Shown piece after piece: positions 33,790 to 45,462 of a DNA stretch of 64,000 bases. The position numbers and the translations under genes were made by a program. The DNA lies in assembly GCA_963691705.1 (NCBI GenBank), contig OY829545.1, positions 15,451,569 to 15,515,568 of the forward strand, given 5' to 3'. The notes under the pieces are model-generated. The model saw nothing but the letters and a program-made list of their open reading frames with translations. It did not search any database and had not been told where the DNA came from. Origin of the DNA: Viola odorata (Eukaryota > Streptophyta > Magnoliopsida > Malpighiales > Violaceae). The stretch's first letter is position 1, and the number at the start of each line of letters is the position of its first letter.

Positions 33790-34974
33790 TTAGACTTCAC
33801 GCTCTATCTGGATAGTAACATGACTGATATTGTACTCTGTTCTGATGTAGTTTATCACATTGTCTAATACCTTGTCAGCGTCAGCTTCCGGCCTGATTTT
33901 GACATGACAAGCTAAGAGGATCTTTCCCACTGTTATAGCCCATATATGCAGTTCATGAATGGCCACCACTTCCTCCATCGCTAACACGTCCCTTTCTAGC
34001 TTTGTTGCATCTATCTCTCGTGGAGTGCTCTCCATCAAGACTTCAAGTATGTTCCGCAGCATATTGACAGTCGTACCCAAGACTACAACCGAAAAAATCA
34101 GGGTGCAGATCAAATCAACTATCTTCCACTCTGGCTTATACCAAATGATTCCACCTCCAATCATGACCCCAACACTCTGGATGGAATCCCCAAGTACATG
34201 GAGATAAGCCCCTTGTACGTTGATGTTCCGCTGTTTTTTTGCAGGCTTGCCTTTTTCTTGTGCGAGCAATGGCTCTGCATGTTCTAGATCAGAGTGGTGG
34301 TGCTCATGCTTTGAGTCCTCTGTATGATGGTGCTCCTCATGATGATCATGATGATCATGAGTGGTAATTACCGTTCCATGGTTGTGGCCACCATGGTCAT
34401 GACCATGCCCATGCCCATGTCCGTGATCATGGCCCAACAAAATAGCCATGAGGATATTCACTGCCAGACCGAATGCAGAAACAAGAAACATGAGGAAACC
34501 ATTCACCTCATCTGTACTGTGAACCATCCTAACAATAGCTTCATATACCAAAATCCCTGCAAGTAACCATATGAGCTGTATGGAAACCAATGCACCAAGG
34601 ATCTCAATCCTAAAAAACCCATAGGATTGACGTGGATTGGCTTCCCAACCAGCAGCCCACAAAGAGAACAAGGAGATGGCGAATGCTGCAACATCTGAAA
34701 GTAAATGCGCTGCATCAGTCATTATTGACAGACTATTGGCTCTGATGCCACCAAACACTTCAACAGCCATGAAGACTGCACAAAGTGCCACTGCCATCCA
34801 GAGCTTGCGCATGGAAGCTGATCGCTCTGTGGCATTCTTGGAGGCAGTTTCAGCATCTGAGAATCCACAGGGTGCTTCCCCACATAACTTACTTGCTCCT
34901 AGGCTCCTCACCCCATCAGTAACATCAATGCTTATTTCTACATTATGTCTATGTTGAGGATTTTGTGCCTCCAT
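33790..34974 (-). CDS. MTP1: Zinc transporter of the cation diffusion facilitator family, MTP1-type
   Basis: Imports Zn2+ into the vacuole in exchange for protons and gives zinc tolerance. The single coding exon gives 394 residues, close to the usual 398. Six membrane segments are apparent, between about residues 58 and 310. The paired metal-site motifs are present: HLLSD (H90, D94) in segment 2 and HVLGD (H259, D263) in segment 5. Between segments 4 and 5 is a His-rich cytosolic loop (about 182-232) with repeated HG and DHHDHH runs, the hallmark of the MTP1 group. The C-terminal cytosolic domain (about 315-394) has [15 protein letters not shown] 34974 is chosen over the in-frame ATG at 34998 because an intron acceptor (TTTGTCAG) ends exactly before it. 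Confidence 0.92.
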   Translation of the reverse strand: MEAQNPQHRHNVEISIDVTDGVRSLGASKLCGEAPCGFSDAETASKNATERSASMRKLWMAVALCAVFMAVEVFGGIRANSLSIMTDAAHLLSDVAAFAISLFSLWAAGWEANPRQSYGFFRIEILGALVSIQLIWLLAGILVYEAIVRMVHSTDEVNGFLMFLVSAFGLAVNILMAILLGHDHGHGHGHGHDHGGHNHGTVITTHDHHDHHEEHHHTEDSKHEHHHSDLEHAEPLLAQEKGKPAKKQRNINVQGAYLHVLGDSIQSVGVMIGGGIIWYKPEWKIVDLICTLIFSVVVLGTTVNMLRNILEVLMESTPREIDATKLERDVLAMEEVVAIHELHIWAITVGKILLACHVKIRPEADADKVLDNVINYIRTEYNISHVTIQIEREV

Positions 34975-36300
34975 CTGACAAAGAAAATAATAAATCACAC
35001 TATATTTCCTTTAGTAAATGTCACAACCACATGCAGTTTCACTTTCATCACACAACAATAAAATTAGTCTCAAAACCGCGTACAACTATGCATCTTATTC
35101 TTCTTTTCAGGGTTAGTACCCAGGAAATCACCAAAACCAGTTTATTGATGAATAAAAGTACCAAATGGAAAAATGCAAGAATAATTGAGGATGCAACACA
35201 AAGCTCACGTGCTAATGGCGCACAAATTCAAATAATCTTGACTTTCAATAATCTCTAAAACCCAAAAAACTACTTGACTCACAAACTTGTTGAGAGCAAC
35301 AATTCAAACCATGCTCCAACACAAGACAACCAACTATGCATACATACATGGAAAAGGTTAACTGAAGAATGCAAGTATGTGGATGGCAAACTAATAACCC
35401 ACAAAGAGTCACAGAACAAATAGAGATTCACTTGAGACTGCCAAACTAAAGTAATGCACTTTCAACAACATGAACATTGCATCCGAAACATAATCCTGAG
35501 AACTCATCCTTAAATACAATGTTATGGGATACCATGAATACAATCAACATCCAGTTCTCACTACTTATATCCTAACCAATAGTTTCACCCACTAATTCAG
35601 TGACAATATAATGCTTTTATACATCAAAATCATGCATCCAAACAGCGTATTCTCACTGGCAAATATCAAATATTGGCAAACATTGAACTGTATAGATTGA
35701 TCTCAAATAGGCTCAATACATGCAGTGCCCATAAGTTCGTGCAAAGATTCAAAAGTTATACTGCATATAGCATTACTAGCATCTATATGACACAAGATTC
35801 CAACAACGCCCACATTAGCAAAACAACAAACACTCCAATCTATCATAAACTAAACCTAATTCAGTCAATTAAACACAAGCAGAAGAAGTATATACCCTTA
35901 AGATTAGAACTCACGAGATTTTGATTAATCCAAAACAAAATAAAACAGTACAATGCTGTATCCGAATCAACATTCAACAACGACAACTAAAACCCAAAAA
36001 GACCAAAAAGAAAGAAAAAGAAACGCCAACAGATAACAAGAAAGAAGAACCACCACCCGACAACGTAACTTCAAAAAACAGAGAACACAAGCAGTTGTTT
36101 TACGATAATGAAAGGAAAAATAAAAGTTTTGTAATAAAGATTCAATTTTTAATAAGAAATATAAAAGCGAGTGTGTAGGGTTTTACCTTGCGAGTCCTTA
36201 TCGTTTCAAATCACGGGTTCCCTTGCTTCTTCTTCCTTTCTCCTGAGTCCCCTCTTCTTCTCTCTTCTCCTCCTTGGCAGTTTGTGCAGCTAAAGGAATC
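34975..36300 (-). promoter_or_regulatory. MTP1 leader intron and 5' untranslated exon
   Basis: GTAAAACC at 36186 (minus strand) and the acceptor TTTGTCAG before the ATG define a 1212 nt intron within the 5' untranslated region (34975-36186). The upstream leader exon is about 36187-36300 with a CT-rich start. Leader introns often raise expression in plants; here that is inference. Confidence 0.6.
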
Positions 36301-36482
36301 GTATTTTTTTTTCCTACTAAAAAAATCTAATCATATAAGAATAATAAACCTTTGGATTCTGGACGGAGTGGATTTACGAAGCTGTCCTCGCCGGGCCCGA
36401 GTTGGAGCATGAATATCCCAAAAGAATGTGTTAGTGAAAAGCGGTGAAAGACTTGTCGGCTGACCCGGTTCTTTGTTTCTAG

Positions 36483-37039
36483 CATAGTTATCAGAACCGG
36501 ACCGGACAGCGAACCGTTTTCGAAAATTTGGTGATTCAACCGGGTTCGATAGGATTGTAGATGTTGGTCCATCCGGAACCGTTTACACATTAAATCGGTA
36601 AATCTTAGACGATAAAACCGGATTGAACTGGCTGGTTTTTACTGTAGCATTTTATAATATATCAAAAAATATTATTAAAATTGAAAAAGTCCTAAAACGA
36701 CGTCGTTTTGGGACTTTCCAAAACGACGTCATTTTGGTCCATATCAAAACGGTGCCGTTTTGGGTGCCAAAATGGCGCCGTTTTGATTTGGCCCTATGGG
36801 CCTTGTCAAAACGGCACCGTTTTGGGCCCATGGGCCGTGTCAAAACGACGCCATTTTGACACGTCATCAAACCAGCCGGTTTGATAGAAAATTGGCTGGT
36901 TCGCCGTTTCGCAAAAAACTGGCCGAGTCGACCGGTCCGACCCGGATCAGAGGCAAATTCGGTCCGATAGCTGAATCGGACCGGAAAGGTAAAAATATCC
37001 GGTTGAACCGGCCAGTCCGATCCGGTTCTAATAACTATG
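36483..37039. mobile_element. hAT-type non-autonomous element, 557 bp
   Basis: An exact 8 bp duplication GTTTCTAG flanks the element (36475-36482 and 37040-37047), as made by hAT transposases. The ends are inverted repeats: CATAGTTATCAGAACCGGA at the left and the inverse of the right end, CATAGTTATTAGAACCGGA. The interior has an array of six 16 bp palindromes (36694-36857). It sits about 200 bp beyond the MTP1 leader exon. Confidence 0.88.
36694..36857. repeat. Array of six AAAAYGRCGYCRTTTT-like palindromes
   Basis: Six 16 bp units: AAAACGACGTCGTTTT, AAAACGACGTCATTTT, AAAACGGTGCCGTTTT, AAAATGGCGCCGTTTT, AAAACGGCACCGTTTT and AAAACGACGCCATTTT. The first is a perfect palindrome. Several have a GACGTC core like a bZIP C-box. 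Three similar units occur in the element at 51576-51900. Confidence 0.85.
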
Positions 37040-38832
37040 GTTTCTAGTCTTGTCCTTTATATTTCGGTATCGTGGTTCGGGCGGCTGGTTATTTTTGACG
37101 TAATTTTTCCGTTTTTGACAGCTTACAGACATGGGTAATTGCAAGAAGACAACAAACACAGTTTATGATTTTTGACCAACCTTTTGGACATTTTGAAAAT
37201 TTTACTAGCTTTGATTGGGCTGGGCCAGTCATGAGTCCATTTGGAGAGTTTACTATCAAAAGATTATAGTGAGTTGTGTAATATTTTTTGAGGTGGAATC
37301 ATACTCGAATGTATTTAATGTCTTATCGGAATCGGAAAAGAGCTGGGAAAAAATCTTGGAATCGCAAACCATCAACTATTGACAAACTTTTTGTTATATG
37401 CTGTAAGGGTTGGATTTTACCCACTCTGAGCCATGAACCCCATTTGCAAAGCCCAAACTAAATTTTCGCCTTTTAATCAAACAACCACGAATCTCTGGCG
37501 TCTGGTTGGCAAAATTAGAGGTGAAAGTGATTAAGAAAAGTGAGATTATTAACTTTATTATTATTTTATAAATATAGGGGAAGTTTGACTCCTGAGAATT
37601 CAACTTTTCTTGACCCAACTTTCCCGAAAATAATAGAAAGTGATAGAGGTGAGGATGTCACTTCCCCCAATACTAAAAAAATTACATTTTATAAAATTAC
37701 TTGCCTACCCTTATAGCTATTTTAAAAAAAACTATATATTTGACTTATTCATCTTTTTAATCGATAATAAAGTTATTATTTATGTAACTTATCGTCTTTT
37801 TCTTAGTTAGAAAATGTACTAATTAGGCTGCCCGCGCTATGCCGCGGGTAACAACCAGAAATAACTATATACTTGTGCTAGCTATTTATATATGACTTGA
37901 AATAAGTCAAATATGGGATAAATAAATGTTATAACTTCATTTTTAACTTACTTTTGTAATTTATAATATAAAAAATTCTATTATTCTTCATTTTAGAATA
38001 AAATTAATATTATTTTTCAAATAGAGATTCTTGAAAAGGTTAATCATAATAAATATTTTTTCAAAATTCAAATTCATGTGTTACATATTTATTGAAAAGA
38101 AGAGAATAAATGGCAATTCATAATTAGAAAAATGCAAAAGCACATCATTACCACGAGGTACCATCAGTCTCATGACCTGAAAAAATCAATTTTATTAAAC
38201 AAAAAAAATAATTTTAACCAAACTAAACATATTTGATTAATGAATTCTAAAACTTCACATTTTGAACTAATTTTTATAATTTTTCCATTATTCTTCATTT
38301 TATAATAAAATTATATATTTTTTTAATAAAGGTTCTTGAAAAGGCTATTAATAATAAATATTTATCTAAAAAAATAAAATTTAAATTCATGTGTTGTATT
38401 TATTGGAAAAAATAGAGTAAAAAGTAATTTATAATTAGAAAAAATGCAAAAGCAAAAAAATTAATTAATTGAATTAATTCGATTTAATAGGGTACTCGGT
38501 CAAAATAGTACTTACTTAGAAAGAACACTAAAATTATAAAACTACTTTTATTTGGATGATTGGTGTTTTGATGGCAAGTTTTTAAATATTTTGGACTTGT
38601 ACATAAAAAATTGTAGATACGTTGTAATTCTTTTTATTTTTTTCAGATTTTTAATTGTTTTACTTTTATGGATATATATAGAATTTTTTAAATATTTTTT
38701 GGATTTTCCAAAACTATAAAAAAATATAAATTTATGCAATTTAAAAAAAAAAATAAGAAACTAATCAGTTGGACCTATTAAGAAATAATATCATTTAAAG
38801 AAAAAGTGAAAAATTTAGGGCCATAAAAAATA

Positions 38833-40012
38833 CTCCCTCCGAGGCAAAAAAATGTCGTTTTAGCCCCGGGCACGTGGCTTAAGAAAATGATTGGTGGGGA
38901 GAAAACGAGGCATTTTTTGACCATACTACGCCCAGCCTCCCTAGCTATTTACAACTGATGGTTGGCTCAATTCTGAGAGCTGCTGGCTTGAAACCGGCTG
39001 GGTTGATGTATGTTGATGGCTTGAAACCGGCTGGGTTGATGCAAGTTGATGGCTTGGGGAGATGGAAGACGGAGACTCAGCTTGGCTAGGTCACGGGTTT
39101 GGCCTAGTAGATTTGAGCATCAATGCAATTCCATATATAGTTGCTTCTACATTTCCAAACGAGTTTTTATTTGATAAATAATCAACACGCGTGAATAATT
39201 ATAATAGGCCATTAAGTATAGATTATGCACTTAAAATTTTACGTTATTTACTTTATAAAATTTTACTTTATTTACTTTATAAAAAAATCGGATCAAACCC
39301 GAAATAATTTATTTATTTCTCATGTTCTTTTTAAGTTTTTATTTATTGATAATATAGTATTTTTTCTATTTTTATTTCGTATCATTTCTTTTATTCTATT
39401 TTATTTCACATTTCGGTATTTTCTGTTCGAGTTTTTATCAGTTTTGAGCAAAATTTCTCGTCCCGATTAGCTCGAACCGAATAAATAAATAGAAAACTCT
39501 AATTTACCATTGTGCTATTATAATTAATTTGGTACAACTTTACTGTTCACCTTCTTCCTCCTCGCCTCTGTTCACCTTCTTCCTTCTCTTCTCCACACAA
39601 ACCCAACCAAATCAGCACCCTCCAGAAATTCCAACACCAAAACCAAACCAATTCCAATTTCAACACCAAAACCAAACCAGCACCCTCCAGAAATTGAAAC
39701 CCGTGGAGAGAGAAAATAAAAATTGAAAATGAAAATTGAAAAAGGAAAAGCTTCCATTCCCATGCAAATTTCGGATTCAAACACAAGAGAGAGGGAAAAT
39801 GAAAATTGAAAAAGGAAAAGTTTTCGTTCCCCCGCAAATTTCAAATTCAAACACAAAAAGAGGGAAGGAAGCCAAGCCAAGTCGTCGTCGTCGTCACCAG
39901 CACAGGCAGGCAGGGGCACCCTCGTTTTCTCTAGTCTGGGGATCCGAGAACGACATTTGTTAGGAGACTGCTTTTGGGGCGTAGAACGACGATTGTATCG
40001 CCCCAGAGAGGG
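38833..40012. mobile_element. Tc1/mariner-like non-autonomous element, 1180 bp
   Basis: TA flanks at 38831-38832 and 40013-40014, and the empty site is preserved in copy B (AAAAATAATT, TA at 53756-53757). Imperfect inverted termini: CTCCCTCCGAGGC...TGTCGTTTTAGCCCC at the left; inverse right end CCCTCTCTGGGGC...CGTCGTTCTACGCCCC. The interior has a 33 bp tandem repeat (about 39000-39060) and a 72 bp tandem duplication (39722-39865). No transposase frame is seen. Confidence 0.8.
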
Positions 40013-41104
40013 TAATTAACATAAGTCAAATAACATGGTTATTCAAATTTAACTAAAAACTGAGTACTTGAAATTCATTTTTTAAGCAAAGGGAAAAAAG
40101 TTGGATGCTAAACTAATATCACGTGCCAAATTTGTGTCCTACTCTAATAATAACATTATCTTAATCAACCTTTCAAAAAAAACGTTATCTTAATGAAAAT
40201 ACCAAAAAACCTTACCACTATGTTAGCTCCTATACAACAAGAGGGCATTAATGTAAAACTACTTTTACAACCCTTTAGGATATTGCCCACATACAACTAT
40301 TATAACGGCATAACCGCCCCAGACCCATGAATTGTCTTAAATAACTAAAGTGAGGAATAATTGTGTAATTTTAAAAGGTAATTATATTTTTAACCACATT
40401 TAGAAAAATACCCATACATATTAACTTAATGGCTTGACACTCTAATTCTATTTACAAGACTTAAGTGAGGGTAGATTTGTAATCCTACTTTGAGGCCCAA
40501 AAATATAATTACCCTCACTAATCAATAAAAATAACATCAAACCAACCCTAAGAGATAGAAAAAACATGTAGAGGGATAAGAAAGTAATTTTAAAAATCAT
40601 TCTACTCCGTTAGACTTAGAAGTAGTTTTATTTATTTTATTGTCTTATTTTCATAATATTAACTTTTTAAAATGTAGTTTAATTATTAATTTATCCAAAC
40701 CAATTAAATTAACCAAAATTTTAACTAAACTAAATTTATTTAAACATAACTAAATTCAAGTAAATTAAAAATAATAATTTAAGAATAAAGTAATCATATT
40801 TTCTCGTAAATTTTAAATGTGATCCAAACATAATAATTTAGTTTTCCCCTTAATCACTATACCGGAAAAATAATCCCAATATAAAAATAATGTTCCATCA
40901 AACAGTATAATTTAGGATTATAAATCTCCACGGTTTTTCAAAATATCTCATTTCGTTAAAAGTTATCTTTCAACTTTCATTATGTTAAATAAGATGTTAT
41001 TTTCCACACCACTTAAGTGGGACATGGTTCAGGCCCACCAGACCATTCGCACAGTACAGGCAGCATCCATTGAGAAAATTGGTTTATACGCCTAACAATA
41101 TATA

Positions 41105-41876
41105 TTTTTTTTTTAATAAGCTGATTTGTATTAAGAGGGAAAAGTCATGAAGCCCATGATAAGGCAGCATCACGAGCAGGACAAGATGCCCAAGAGAAAA
41201 TACCAGAAACCCAAAAGACAGCAGATGGAACTGGACAGAAACAGAAACAGAAATCAAGGCAGCTGCTCCACCTCAACCCGCGACATCCAGCACGCAACAG
41301 CACGAAACTCGACTCAGACCCAAGTCTATCTCTCTACACCACGCCCCCAAACCCGCAGCCAAGACGAGGAAAGAAGCATTTGCATTGAGGTGTATGGGAA
41401 GGAATGGTCCCGACTACGGAGCCACTGGTGCCATGTGGCAAAAATGATGTTAAGCGTACGGAACTCACAGAAGGCACTATTGTTAAAGATGACACCATTT
41501 CGTCGGTTTCATACCAACCAAAGTATTGCGTAGGCCAGTGTTTTCCACATAGGTCTGGTCTGAGGTGACAAGGAACCAAGCAGGTCGCCCCAGCAAGACC
41601 ATAGGGCAGCCAAGGAGCCAGGAGTCACCCACGTCACACCCGCCCAATTCAAGACAAAATCCCAAATTCGCCCTGTGACCCGACAGTGAAGAAGCAAGTG
41701 ATCTGAACTTTCCTCCCGATCCAAGCATAAGGGGCACAGACTATCCGCCTCCGCCAGCATGTGCCTCTTCCGAAGGAAGCCCCGAGTGGCCAGCCTGTCT
41801 TGCAAAGCCAACCAGACCATAAACTCAACCCGATGCGGAGCCAACCTGCTCCAAATCGATTGATTGATTCCCTAAG
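41105..41876 (-). mobile_element. 5'-truncated L1-type LINE in copy A
   Basis: On the minus strand the fragment ends in CAGCTTATTAAAAAAA (T-run 41105-41114 on the plus strand). It is absent from copy B, where CCTAACAATTGATTGATTCC is continuous; in A the flanks CCTAACAAT and CCTAAGCAAT look like the target duplication. Confidence 0.75.
41340..41844 (-). pseudogene. LINE ORF2 C-terminal fragment, frameshifted
   Basis: Reads APHRVEFMVWLALQDRLATR, then CPLCLDREESSDHLLLHC, the zf-RVT pattern of plant LINE ORF2, and a conserved WKTLAYAILW. The frame breaks near 41509 and resumes in another frame. Remnant of a dead copy. Confidence 0.75.
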
Positions 41877-42673
41877 CAATTGATTGATTCCTAAGCATCT
41901 TTCACGGTTGATTTGGAAATTTAATTAAACTCGTCAAAAAAGAAGAAGGTATGAATCTGATGCCTCTTGCATGATATATCAATATCACAACAATATTATT
42001 ACAGGATATAGCAAACTTCAGTGTCAAGATACTAGATTTTTCAGGGAAGCAGATGCTTTTCCTGTCCACATTTTTGCACCAATCCCAAATTCCTGAACCT
42101 AGAGAATATAACATGTAGAAATTAAATCACCTACGTAACTACTCCCTTTTCCCCACAAAAATAACTCCTTGAGTTGTCGTATATAAAATGTCATATTTGT
42201 ATAGTTATTGATGAGAATTACTAGTTAATAAAACGCGTTTGAGAGGCCGCCAGCCAGTCGATACTTTCCGTCGGTAACCTTCATGACCGTTGAATTTCGC
42301 ATTTTACCGATGAGATTTACTCATTGATCGGTATAAACTTTCTATTTTGTAGCGTTGTTAGAAATAGATAATTGTTGGCTTATTTTTAGTATCCTTTATG
42401 AATTATATCTTTTTTAATTTTTTACAAAATATGTTAGAATTGACGCATGTTAATTTTTGTGTGATGGAAGAAGTAAAATGAAATCTCGAAATAGTTCAGA
42501 TTTAAGACCGAATAATAATATTGTTGATCAAAATCAAAGCACCTAACGATGTGGTCTCGATAATCCACTATTCTTATTGACAATATTGAGAAATTAAATT
42601 GGGTGTCAAATTTGTACAAGAAACACGTCTATCTCCACCCCAGATAAGTGTCACAACTAAGAACTGCTATGGG

Positions 42674-43111
42674 TTAAAAGAAATTACACATTAAAAAAAG
42701 TTGATAATAAGACTAAAAAATACTTTATTTTCATCGATCCACTTTAATTGTACGTCCATTCAAATAAAAATTTAGTCACCAAGGTAAAAACTTCGAGATT
42801 GAGATTTTTAATCACATAGTAAATTAAATAAATAAAAGTTTATTTATAATATTATCAGTCTTTTCAAAAAAATTTAAAAAAAGAGTTTTGAAAATGTTGA
42901 GTAATTTATTGCTCTCCACGTCAGTGATAGGAGTAGTAAATTAGTTGTATTGTTGAGCAAGCTAAATAAATGATTGACGGGGACGAAAAAAAAAAGAGGG
43001 TAAAGATTTGGAACCATGGGGCAAGTTGTGTTAAATTAAATTGAATTTTACATGTTTATTATTTAAAAATTTAATAGTTGAATTGTTTATTTGATGAGAA
43101 ATGTTAATCTA
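42674..43111. other. Intergenic, no gene seen
   Basis: AT-rich sequence between repeat A and the Helitron left end. Confidence 0.5.
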
Positions 43112-43496
43112 TCTATACTATATAAAAAGCACGAAGGGGCTTATTCCTTTAAATTACTATGATATTCTTAAATTATTAAAAAATTTAAGGGTGTAATAGT
43201 CTTTTAATTTTTAAAATTACCTACCTATTAAAATTGAATAAATCTATTATTTAACTACTTATTTAATTAATTAACTTACCTATTAAAATTGAATAAATCT
43301 ATTACTCAATCACTTATTTAATTAATTAACCTTATTAAATCTTAAACTTCACGACCTTCTTCTTCTTCCACCTTCCAGTTGTAGCGCCAAAAGAACAAAA
43401 AGGTACGAACTTTAATACTTTCTGGTAATTGATTTCATCTTTATTTCTTCATTAAGATCAATGAATCAAACTTGTAGTTTATTTCTAATTTATAAT

Positions 43497-43872
43497 ACAC
43501 GTTTTTATTGATTTATAAAATTCAAGACATCAAATTTATAAGCATAATTAAAAAGAAGGGAAATTGTAAGCAAATTTGTGCAGAAACTCATTGCCATCTC
43601 AATTAATTTGCATCTATATATGCTGGTTGTCCTAGCCGTCACCGTTACCGCCACCGCCACCACCAAATCCTTGCGGAGAATTATACACGTTTTTATTGGT
43701 TTATGAAATTCAAGACATTAAATTTATAAGCATAATTAAAAAAAAGAGAAATTGTAAGTAAACTTGTGCAGAAACTCATTGCGATCTCAATTAATTTGCA
43801 TCTATATATGCTAGCTGTCCTAGCCGTCGCCGTTACCGTCACCGCCACCACCAAATCCTCGCGGAGAATTGA
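43497..43872. repeat. 188 bp tandem duplication
   Basis: Two copies, 43497-43684 and 43685-43872, differ at a modest number of sites. Each includes a GCCGTCACCGTTACCGCCACC-like trinucleotide-rich stretch. Internal growth of the Helitron. Confidence 0.8.
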
Positions 43873-44293
43873 ATTCCCTCTTGCCATCAATATCGGTTCT
43901 ATGAGATTCCATGGAAAACAACTCTAGTGGATACATTCCCTCTATCAACGCACTTAACTTTCTTGCTGCTGGTTGAATAATTAATTTCTTCAATTGAAAT
44001 AGATTTATATGTCACGAATAGCTTTTTAGTAATATATTTAACATGCTAATTGTGTTTTCGTCTTCACAGATCCGTCGTATTTTTGGTAACATCTTGCTTG
44101 GCAATTCCTCCAATCACATTGGTAGCGAGTTGTGGTATGAATTATATATTTATTATATAAATCTTATATTTAATTAATTTGAGTACTTATTAAATCCATT
44201 GATTATTTAATTAATTAACCTACCTATTAAACCCTAATTAATTAATTCACTCTACTTCGTTCTTCACCGTACACACGTAGGATTTGGCGGCAT

Positions 44294-44460
44294 ATGGCTG
44301 CTGTGATTTCGAACTTTTCTAAGAGAATCAGAGCTTCTTTTCCTTTCGGTTGCAATTTCAGGTCCTTTTTAAGTGAAACTGCTTTGTTTCATCCAGTCCC
44401 CTCAAGCTTCGGTGGAAACAATAGACTTAAAAGCAGCGGTCACAGACTTAATCACCGAAG
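44294..44460 (+). pseudogene. Possible captured host first exon (transit-peptide-like)
   Basis: An ATG opens a 55-codon frame rich in Ser, Arg and Phe and poor in acidic residues (MAAVISNFSKRIRASF... RLNHRR), ending at a GT (44461) with a plausible donor AAGGTAAC. It looks like an organelle-targeting leader exon. A possible next exon after ACAG near 44665 is broken by stops. Helitrons commonly carry host gene pieces; the parent gene is not identified. Confidence 0.45.
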
Positions 44461-45462
44461 GTAACTTCATTTGTCTATTCACTGTGAATGTTTGAGGCAG
44501 GGAGAGGTTTCGTATACAATGCATGCATATGTTTTCCATTATTATGCATCAGTGAGGGTTTATTTGCTATTTTTGTTGGTTTTGAGATTGTTTTATTATT
44601 CTACAAATTCTGCAGATTGTGAAAATTCTTGAAATTGTTGGTTTTTAGTGTTCTGTAATTTTACAGAGAGTGAGTTGGAAGATGATGATGAAGCAATCAT
44701 ATTAAAGTCACAAAGAATGAGCTTGATACATTCTCATCTCTGTCAATGGTCGACAACTATGCAGCTATGTAAAGGCTGAGTGATCTATTCAGCCCAAGGT
44801 TTTGTTCGATTTCAAAGTTAGTAACTTATTTTGCTGTCAACACTCAACCTTCTTCTTTTTTATGTTTCAAATGCGCATGTTATGGGTAATGATTGCATCG
44901 TTTGGATTCATTTTTATTGTCAAAATTTAGGGATTGAGTATGTCTATTATAACAACTTTGGTAACTGAAATAAACTAAGTCGAAACTACTTTTTATCGCT
45001 ATGCTTTCAACTTTTTCCTTTAAGCACAATAGATCCTATGGTATGAATTATATATTTATTATATAAATCTTATATTTAATTAATTTGAGTTCTATATATA
45101 TGTATTTATTTAGCTCGGTCCATATGTGTATGTATTTATGATTGTCGAAACTGTTTGAACCATCATCATTATTTTTTTCTGATTTACCTTATAATAAAGG
45201 AGGAACCTGCCATCTAACTTAAATTAGTTATTTGCTATTTTCATGCTTTGAACATCTTTTGTTAAATGATAACATCATTCCACCAGATTTTGTATTTTCG
45301 TGCTATTTCAACTTTTCCTTTAAACACAATAGATCCATATTGTATTTATTTAGTTCGATCCATATATGTATATTTATACAATTTCATACACTATTTAATA
45401 AATTACTTAAATTACCACTTACTTGCAAATTCATGTTTTAAATTTATTTCAATTGGAGAAAA

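Larger units (their letters stand above)
37374..42673. repeat. Large direct repeat, copy A
   Basis: Near-identical to 52285-55032 over long blocks in the same orientation. It starts AACTATTGACAAAC and ends AACTGCTATGGG in both. Copy A is longer because it holds a 1180 bp TA-flanked element (38833-40012), a LINE (41105 onward) and a different middle block (40180-41003 in A against 53918-54173 in B). No intact gene is seen; a short shared frame around 41005-41093 (PLKWDMVQAHQTIRTVQAAS) is of unknown origin. Confidence 0.85.

Noticed and set aside
39529..39963. Frames on both strands inside the 1180 bp element
   Set aside because: They follow the tandem repeats and simple composition; no domain or splice context.
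42142..42200. Stowaway end in CTCCCTTTTCCCC inside the direct repeats
   Set aside because: No matching inverted partner or TA-bounded element could be found.
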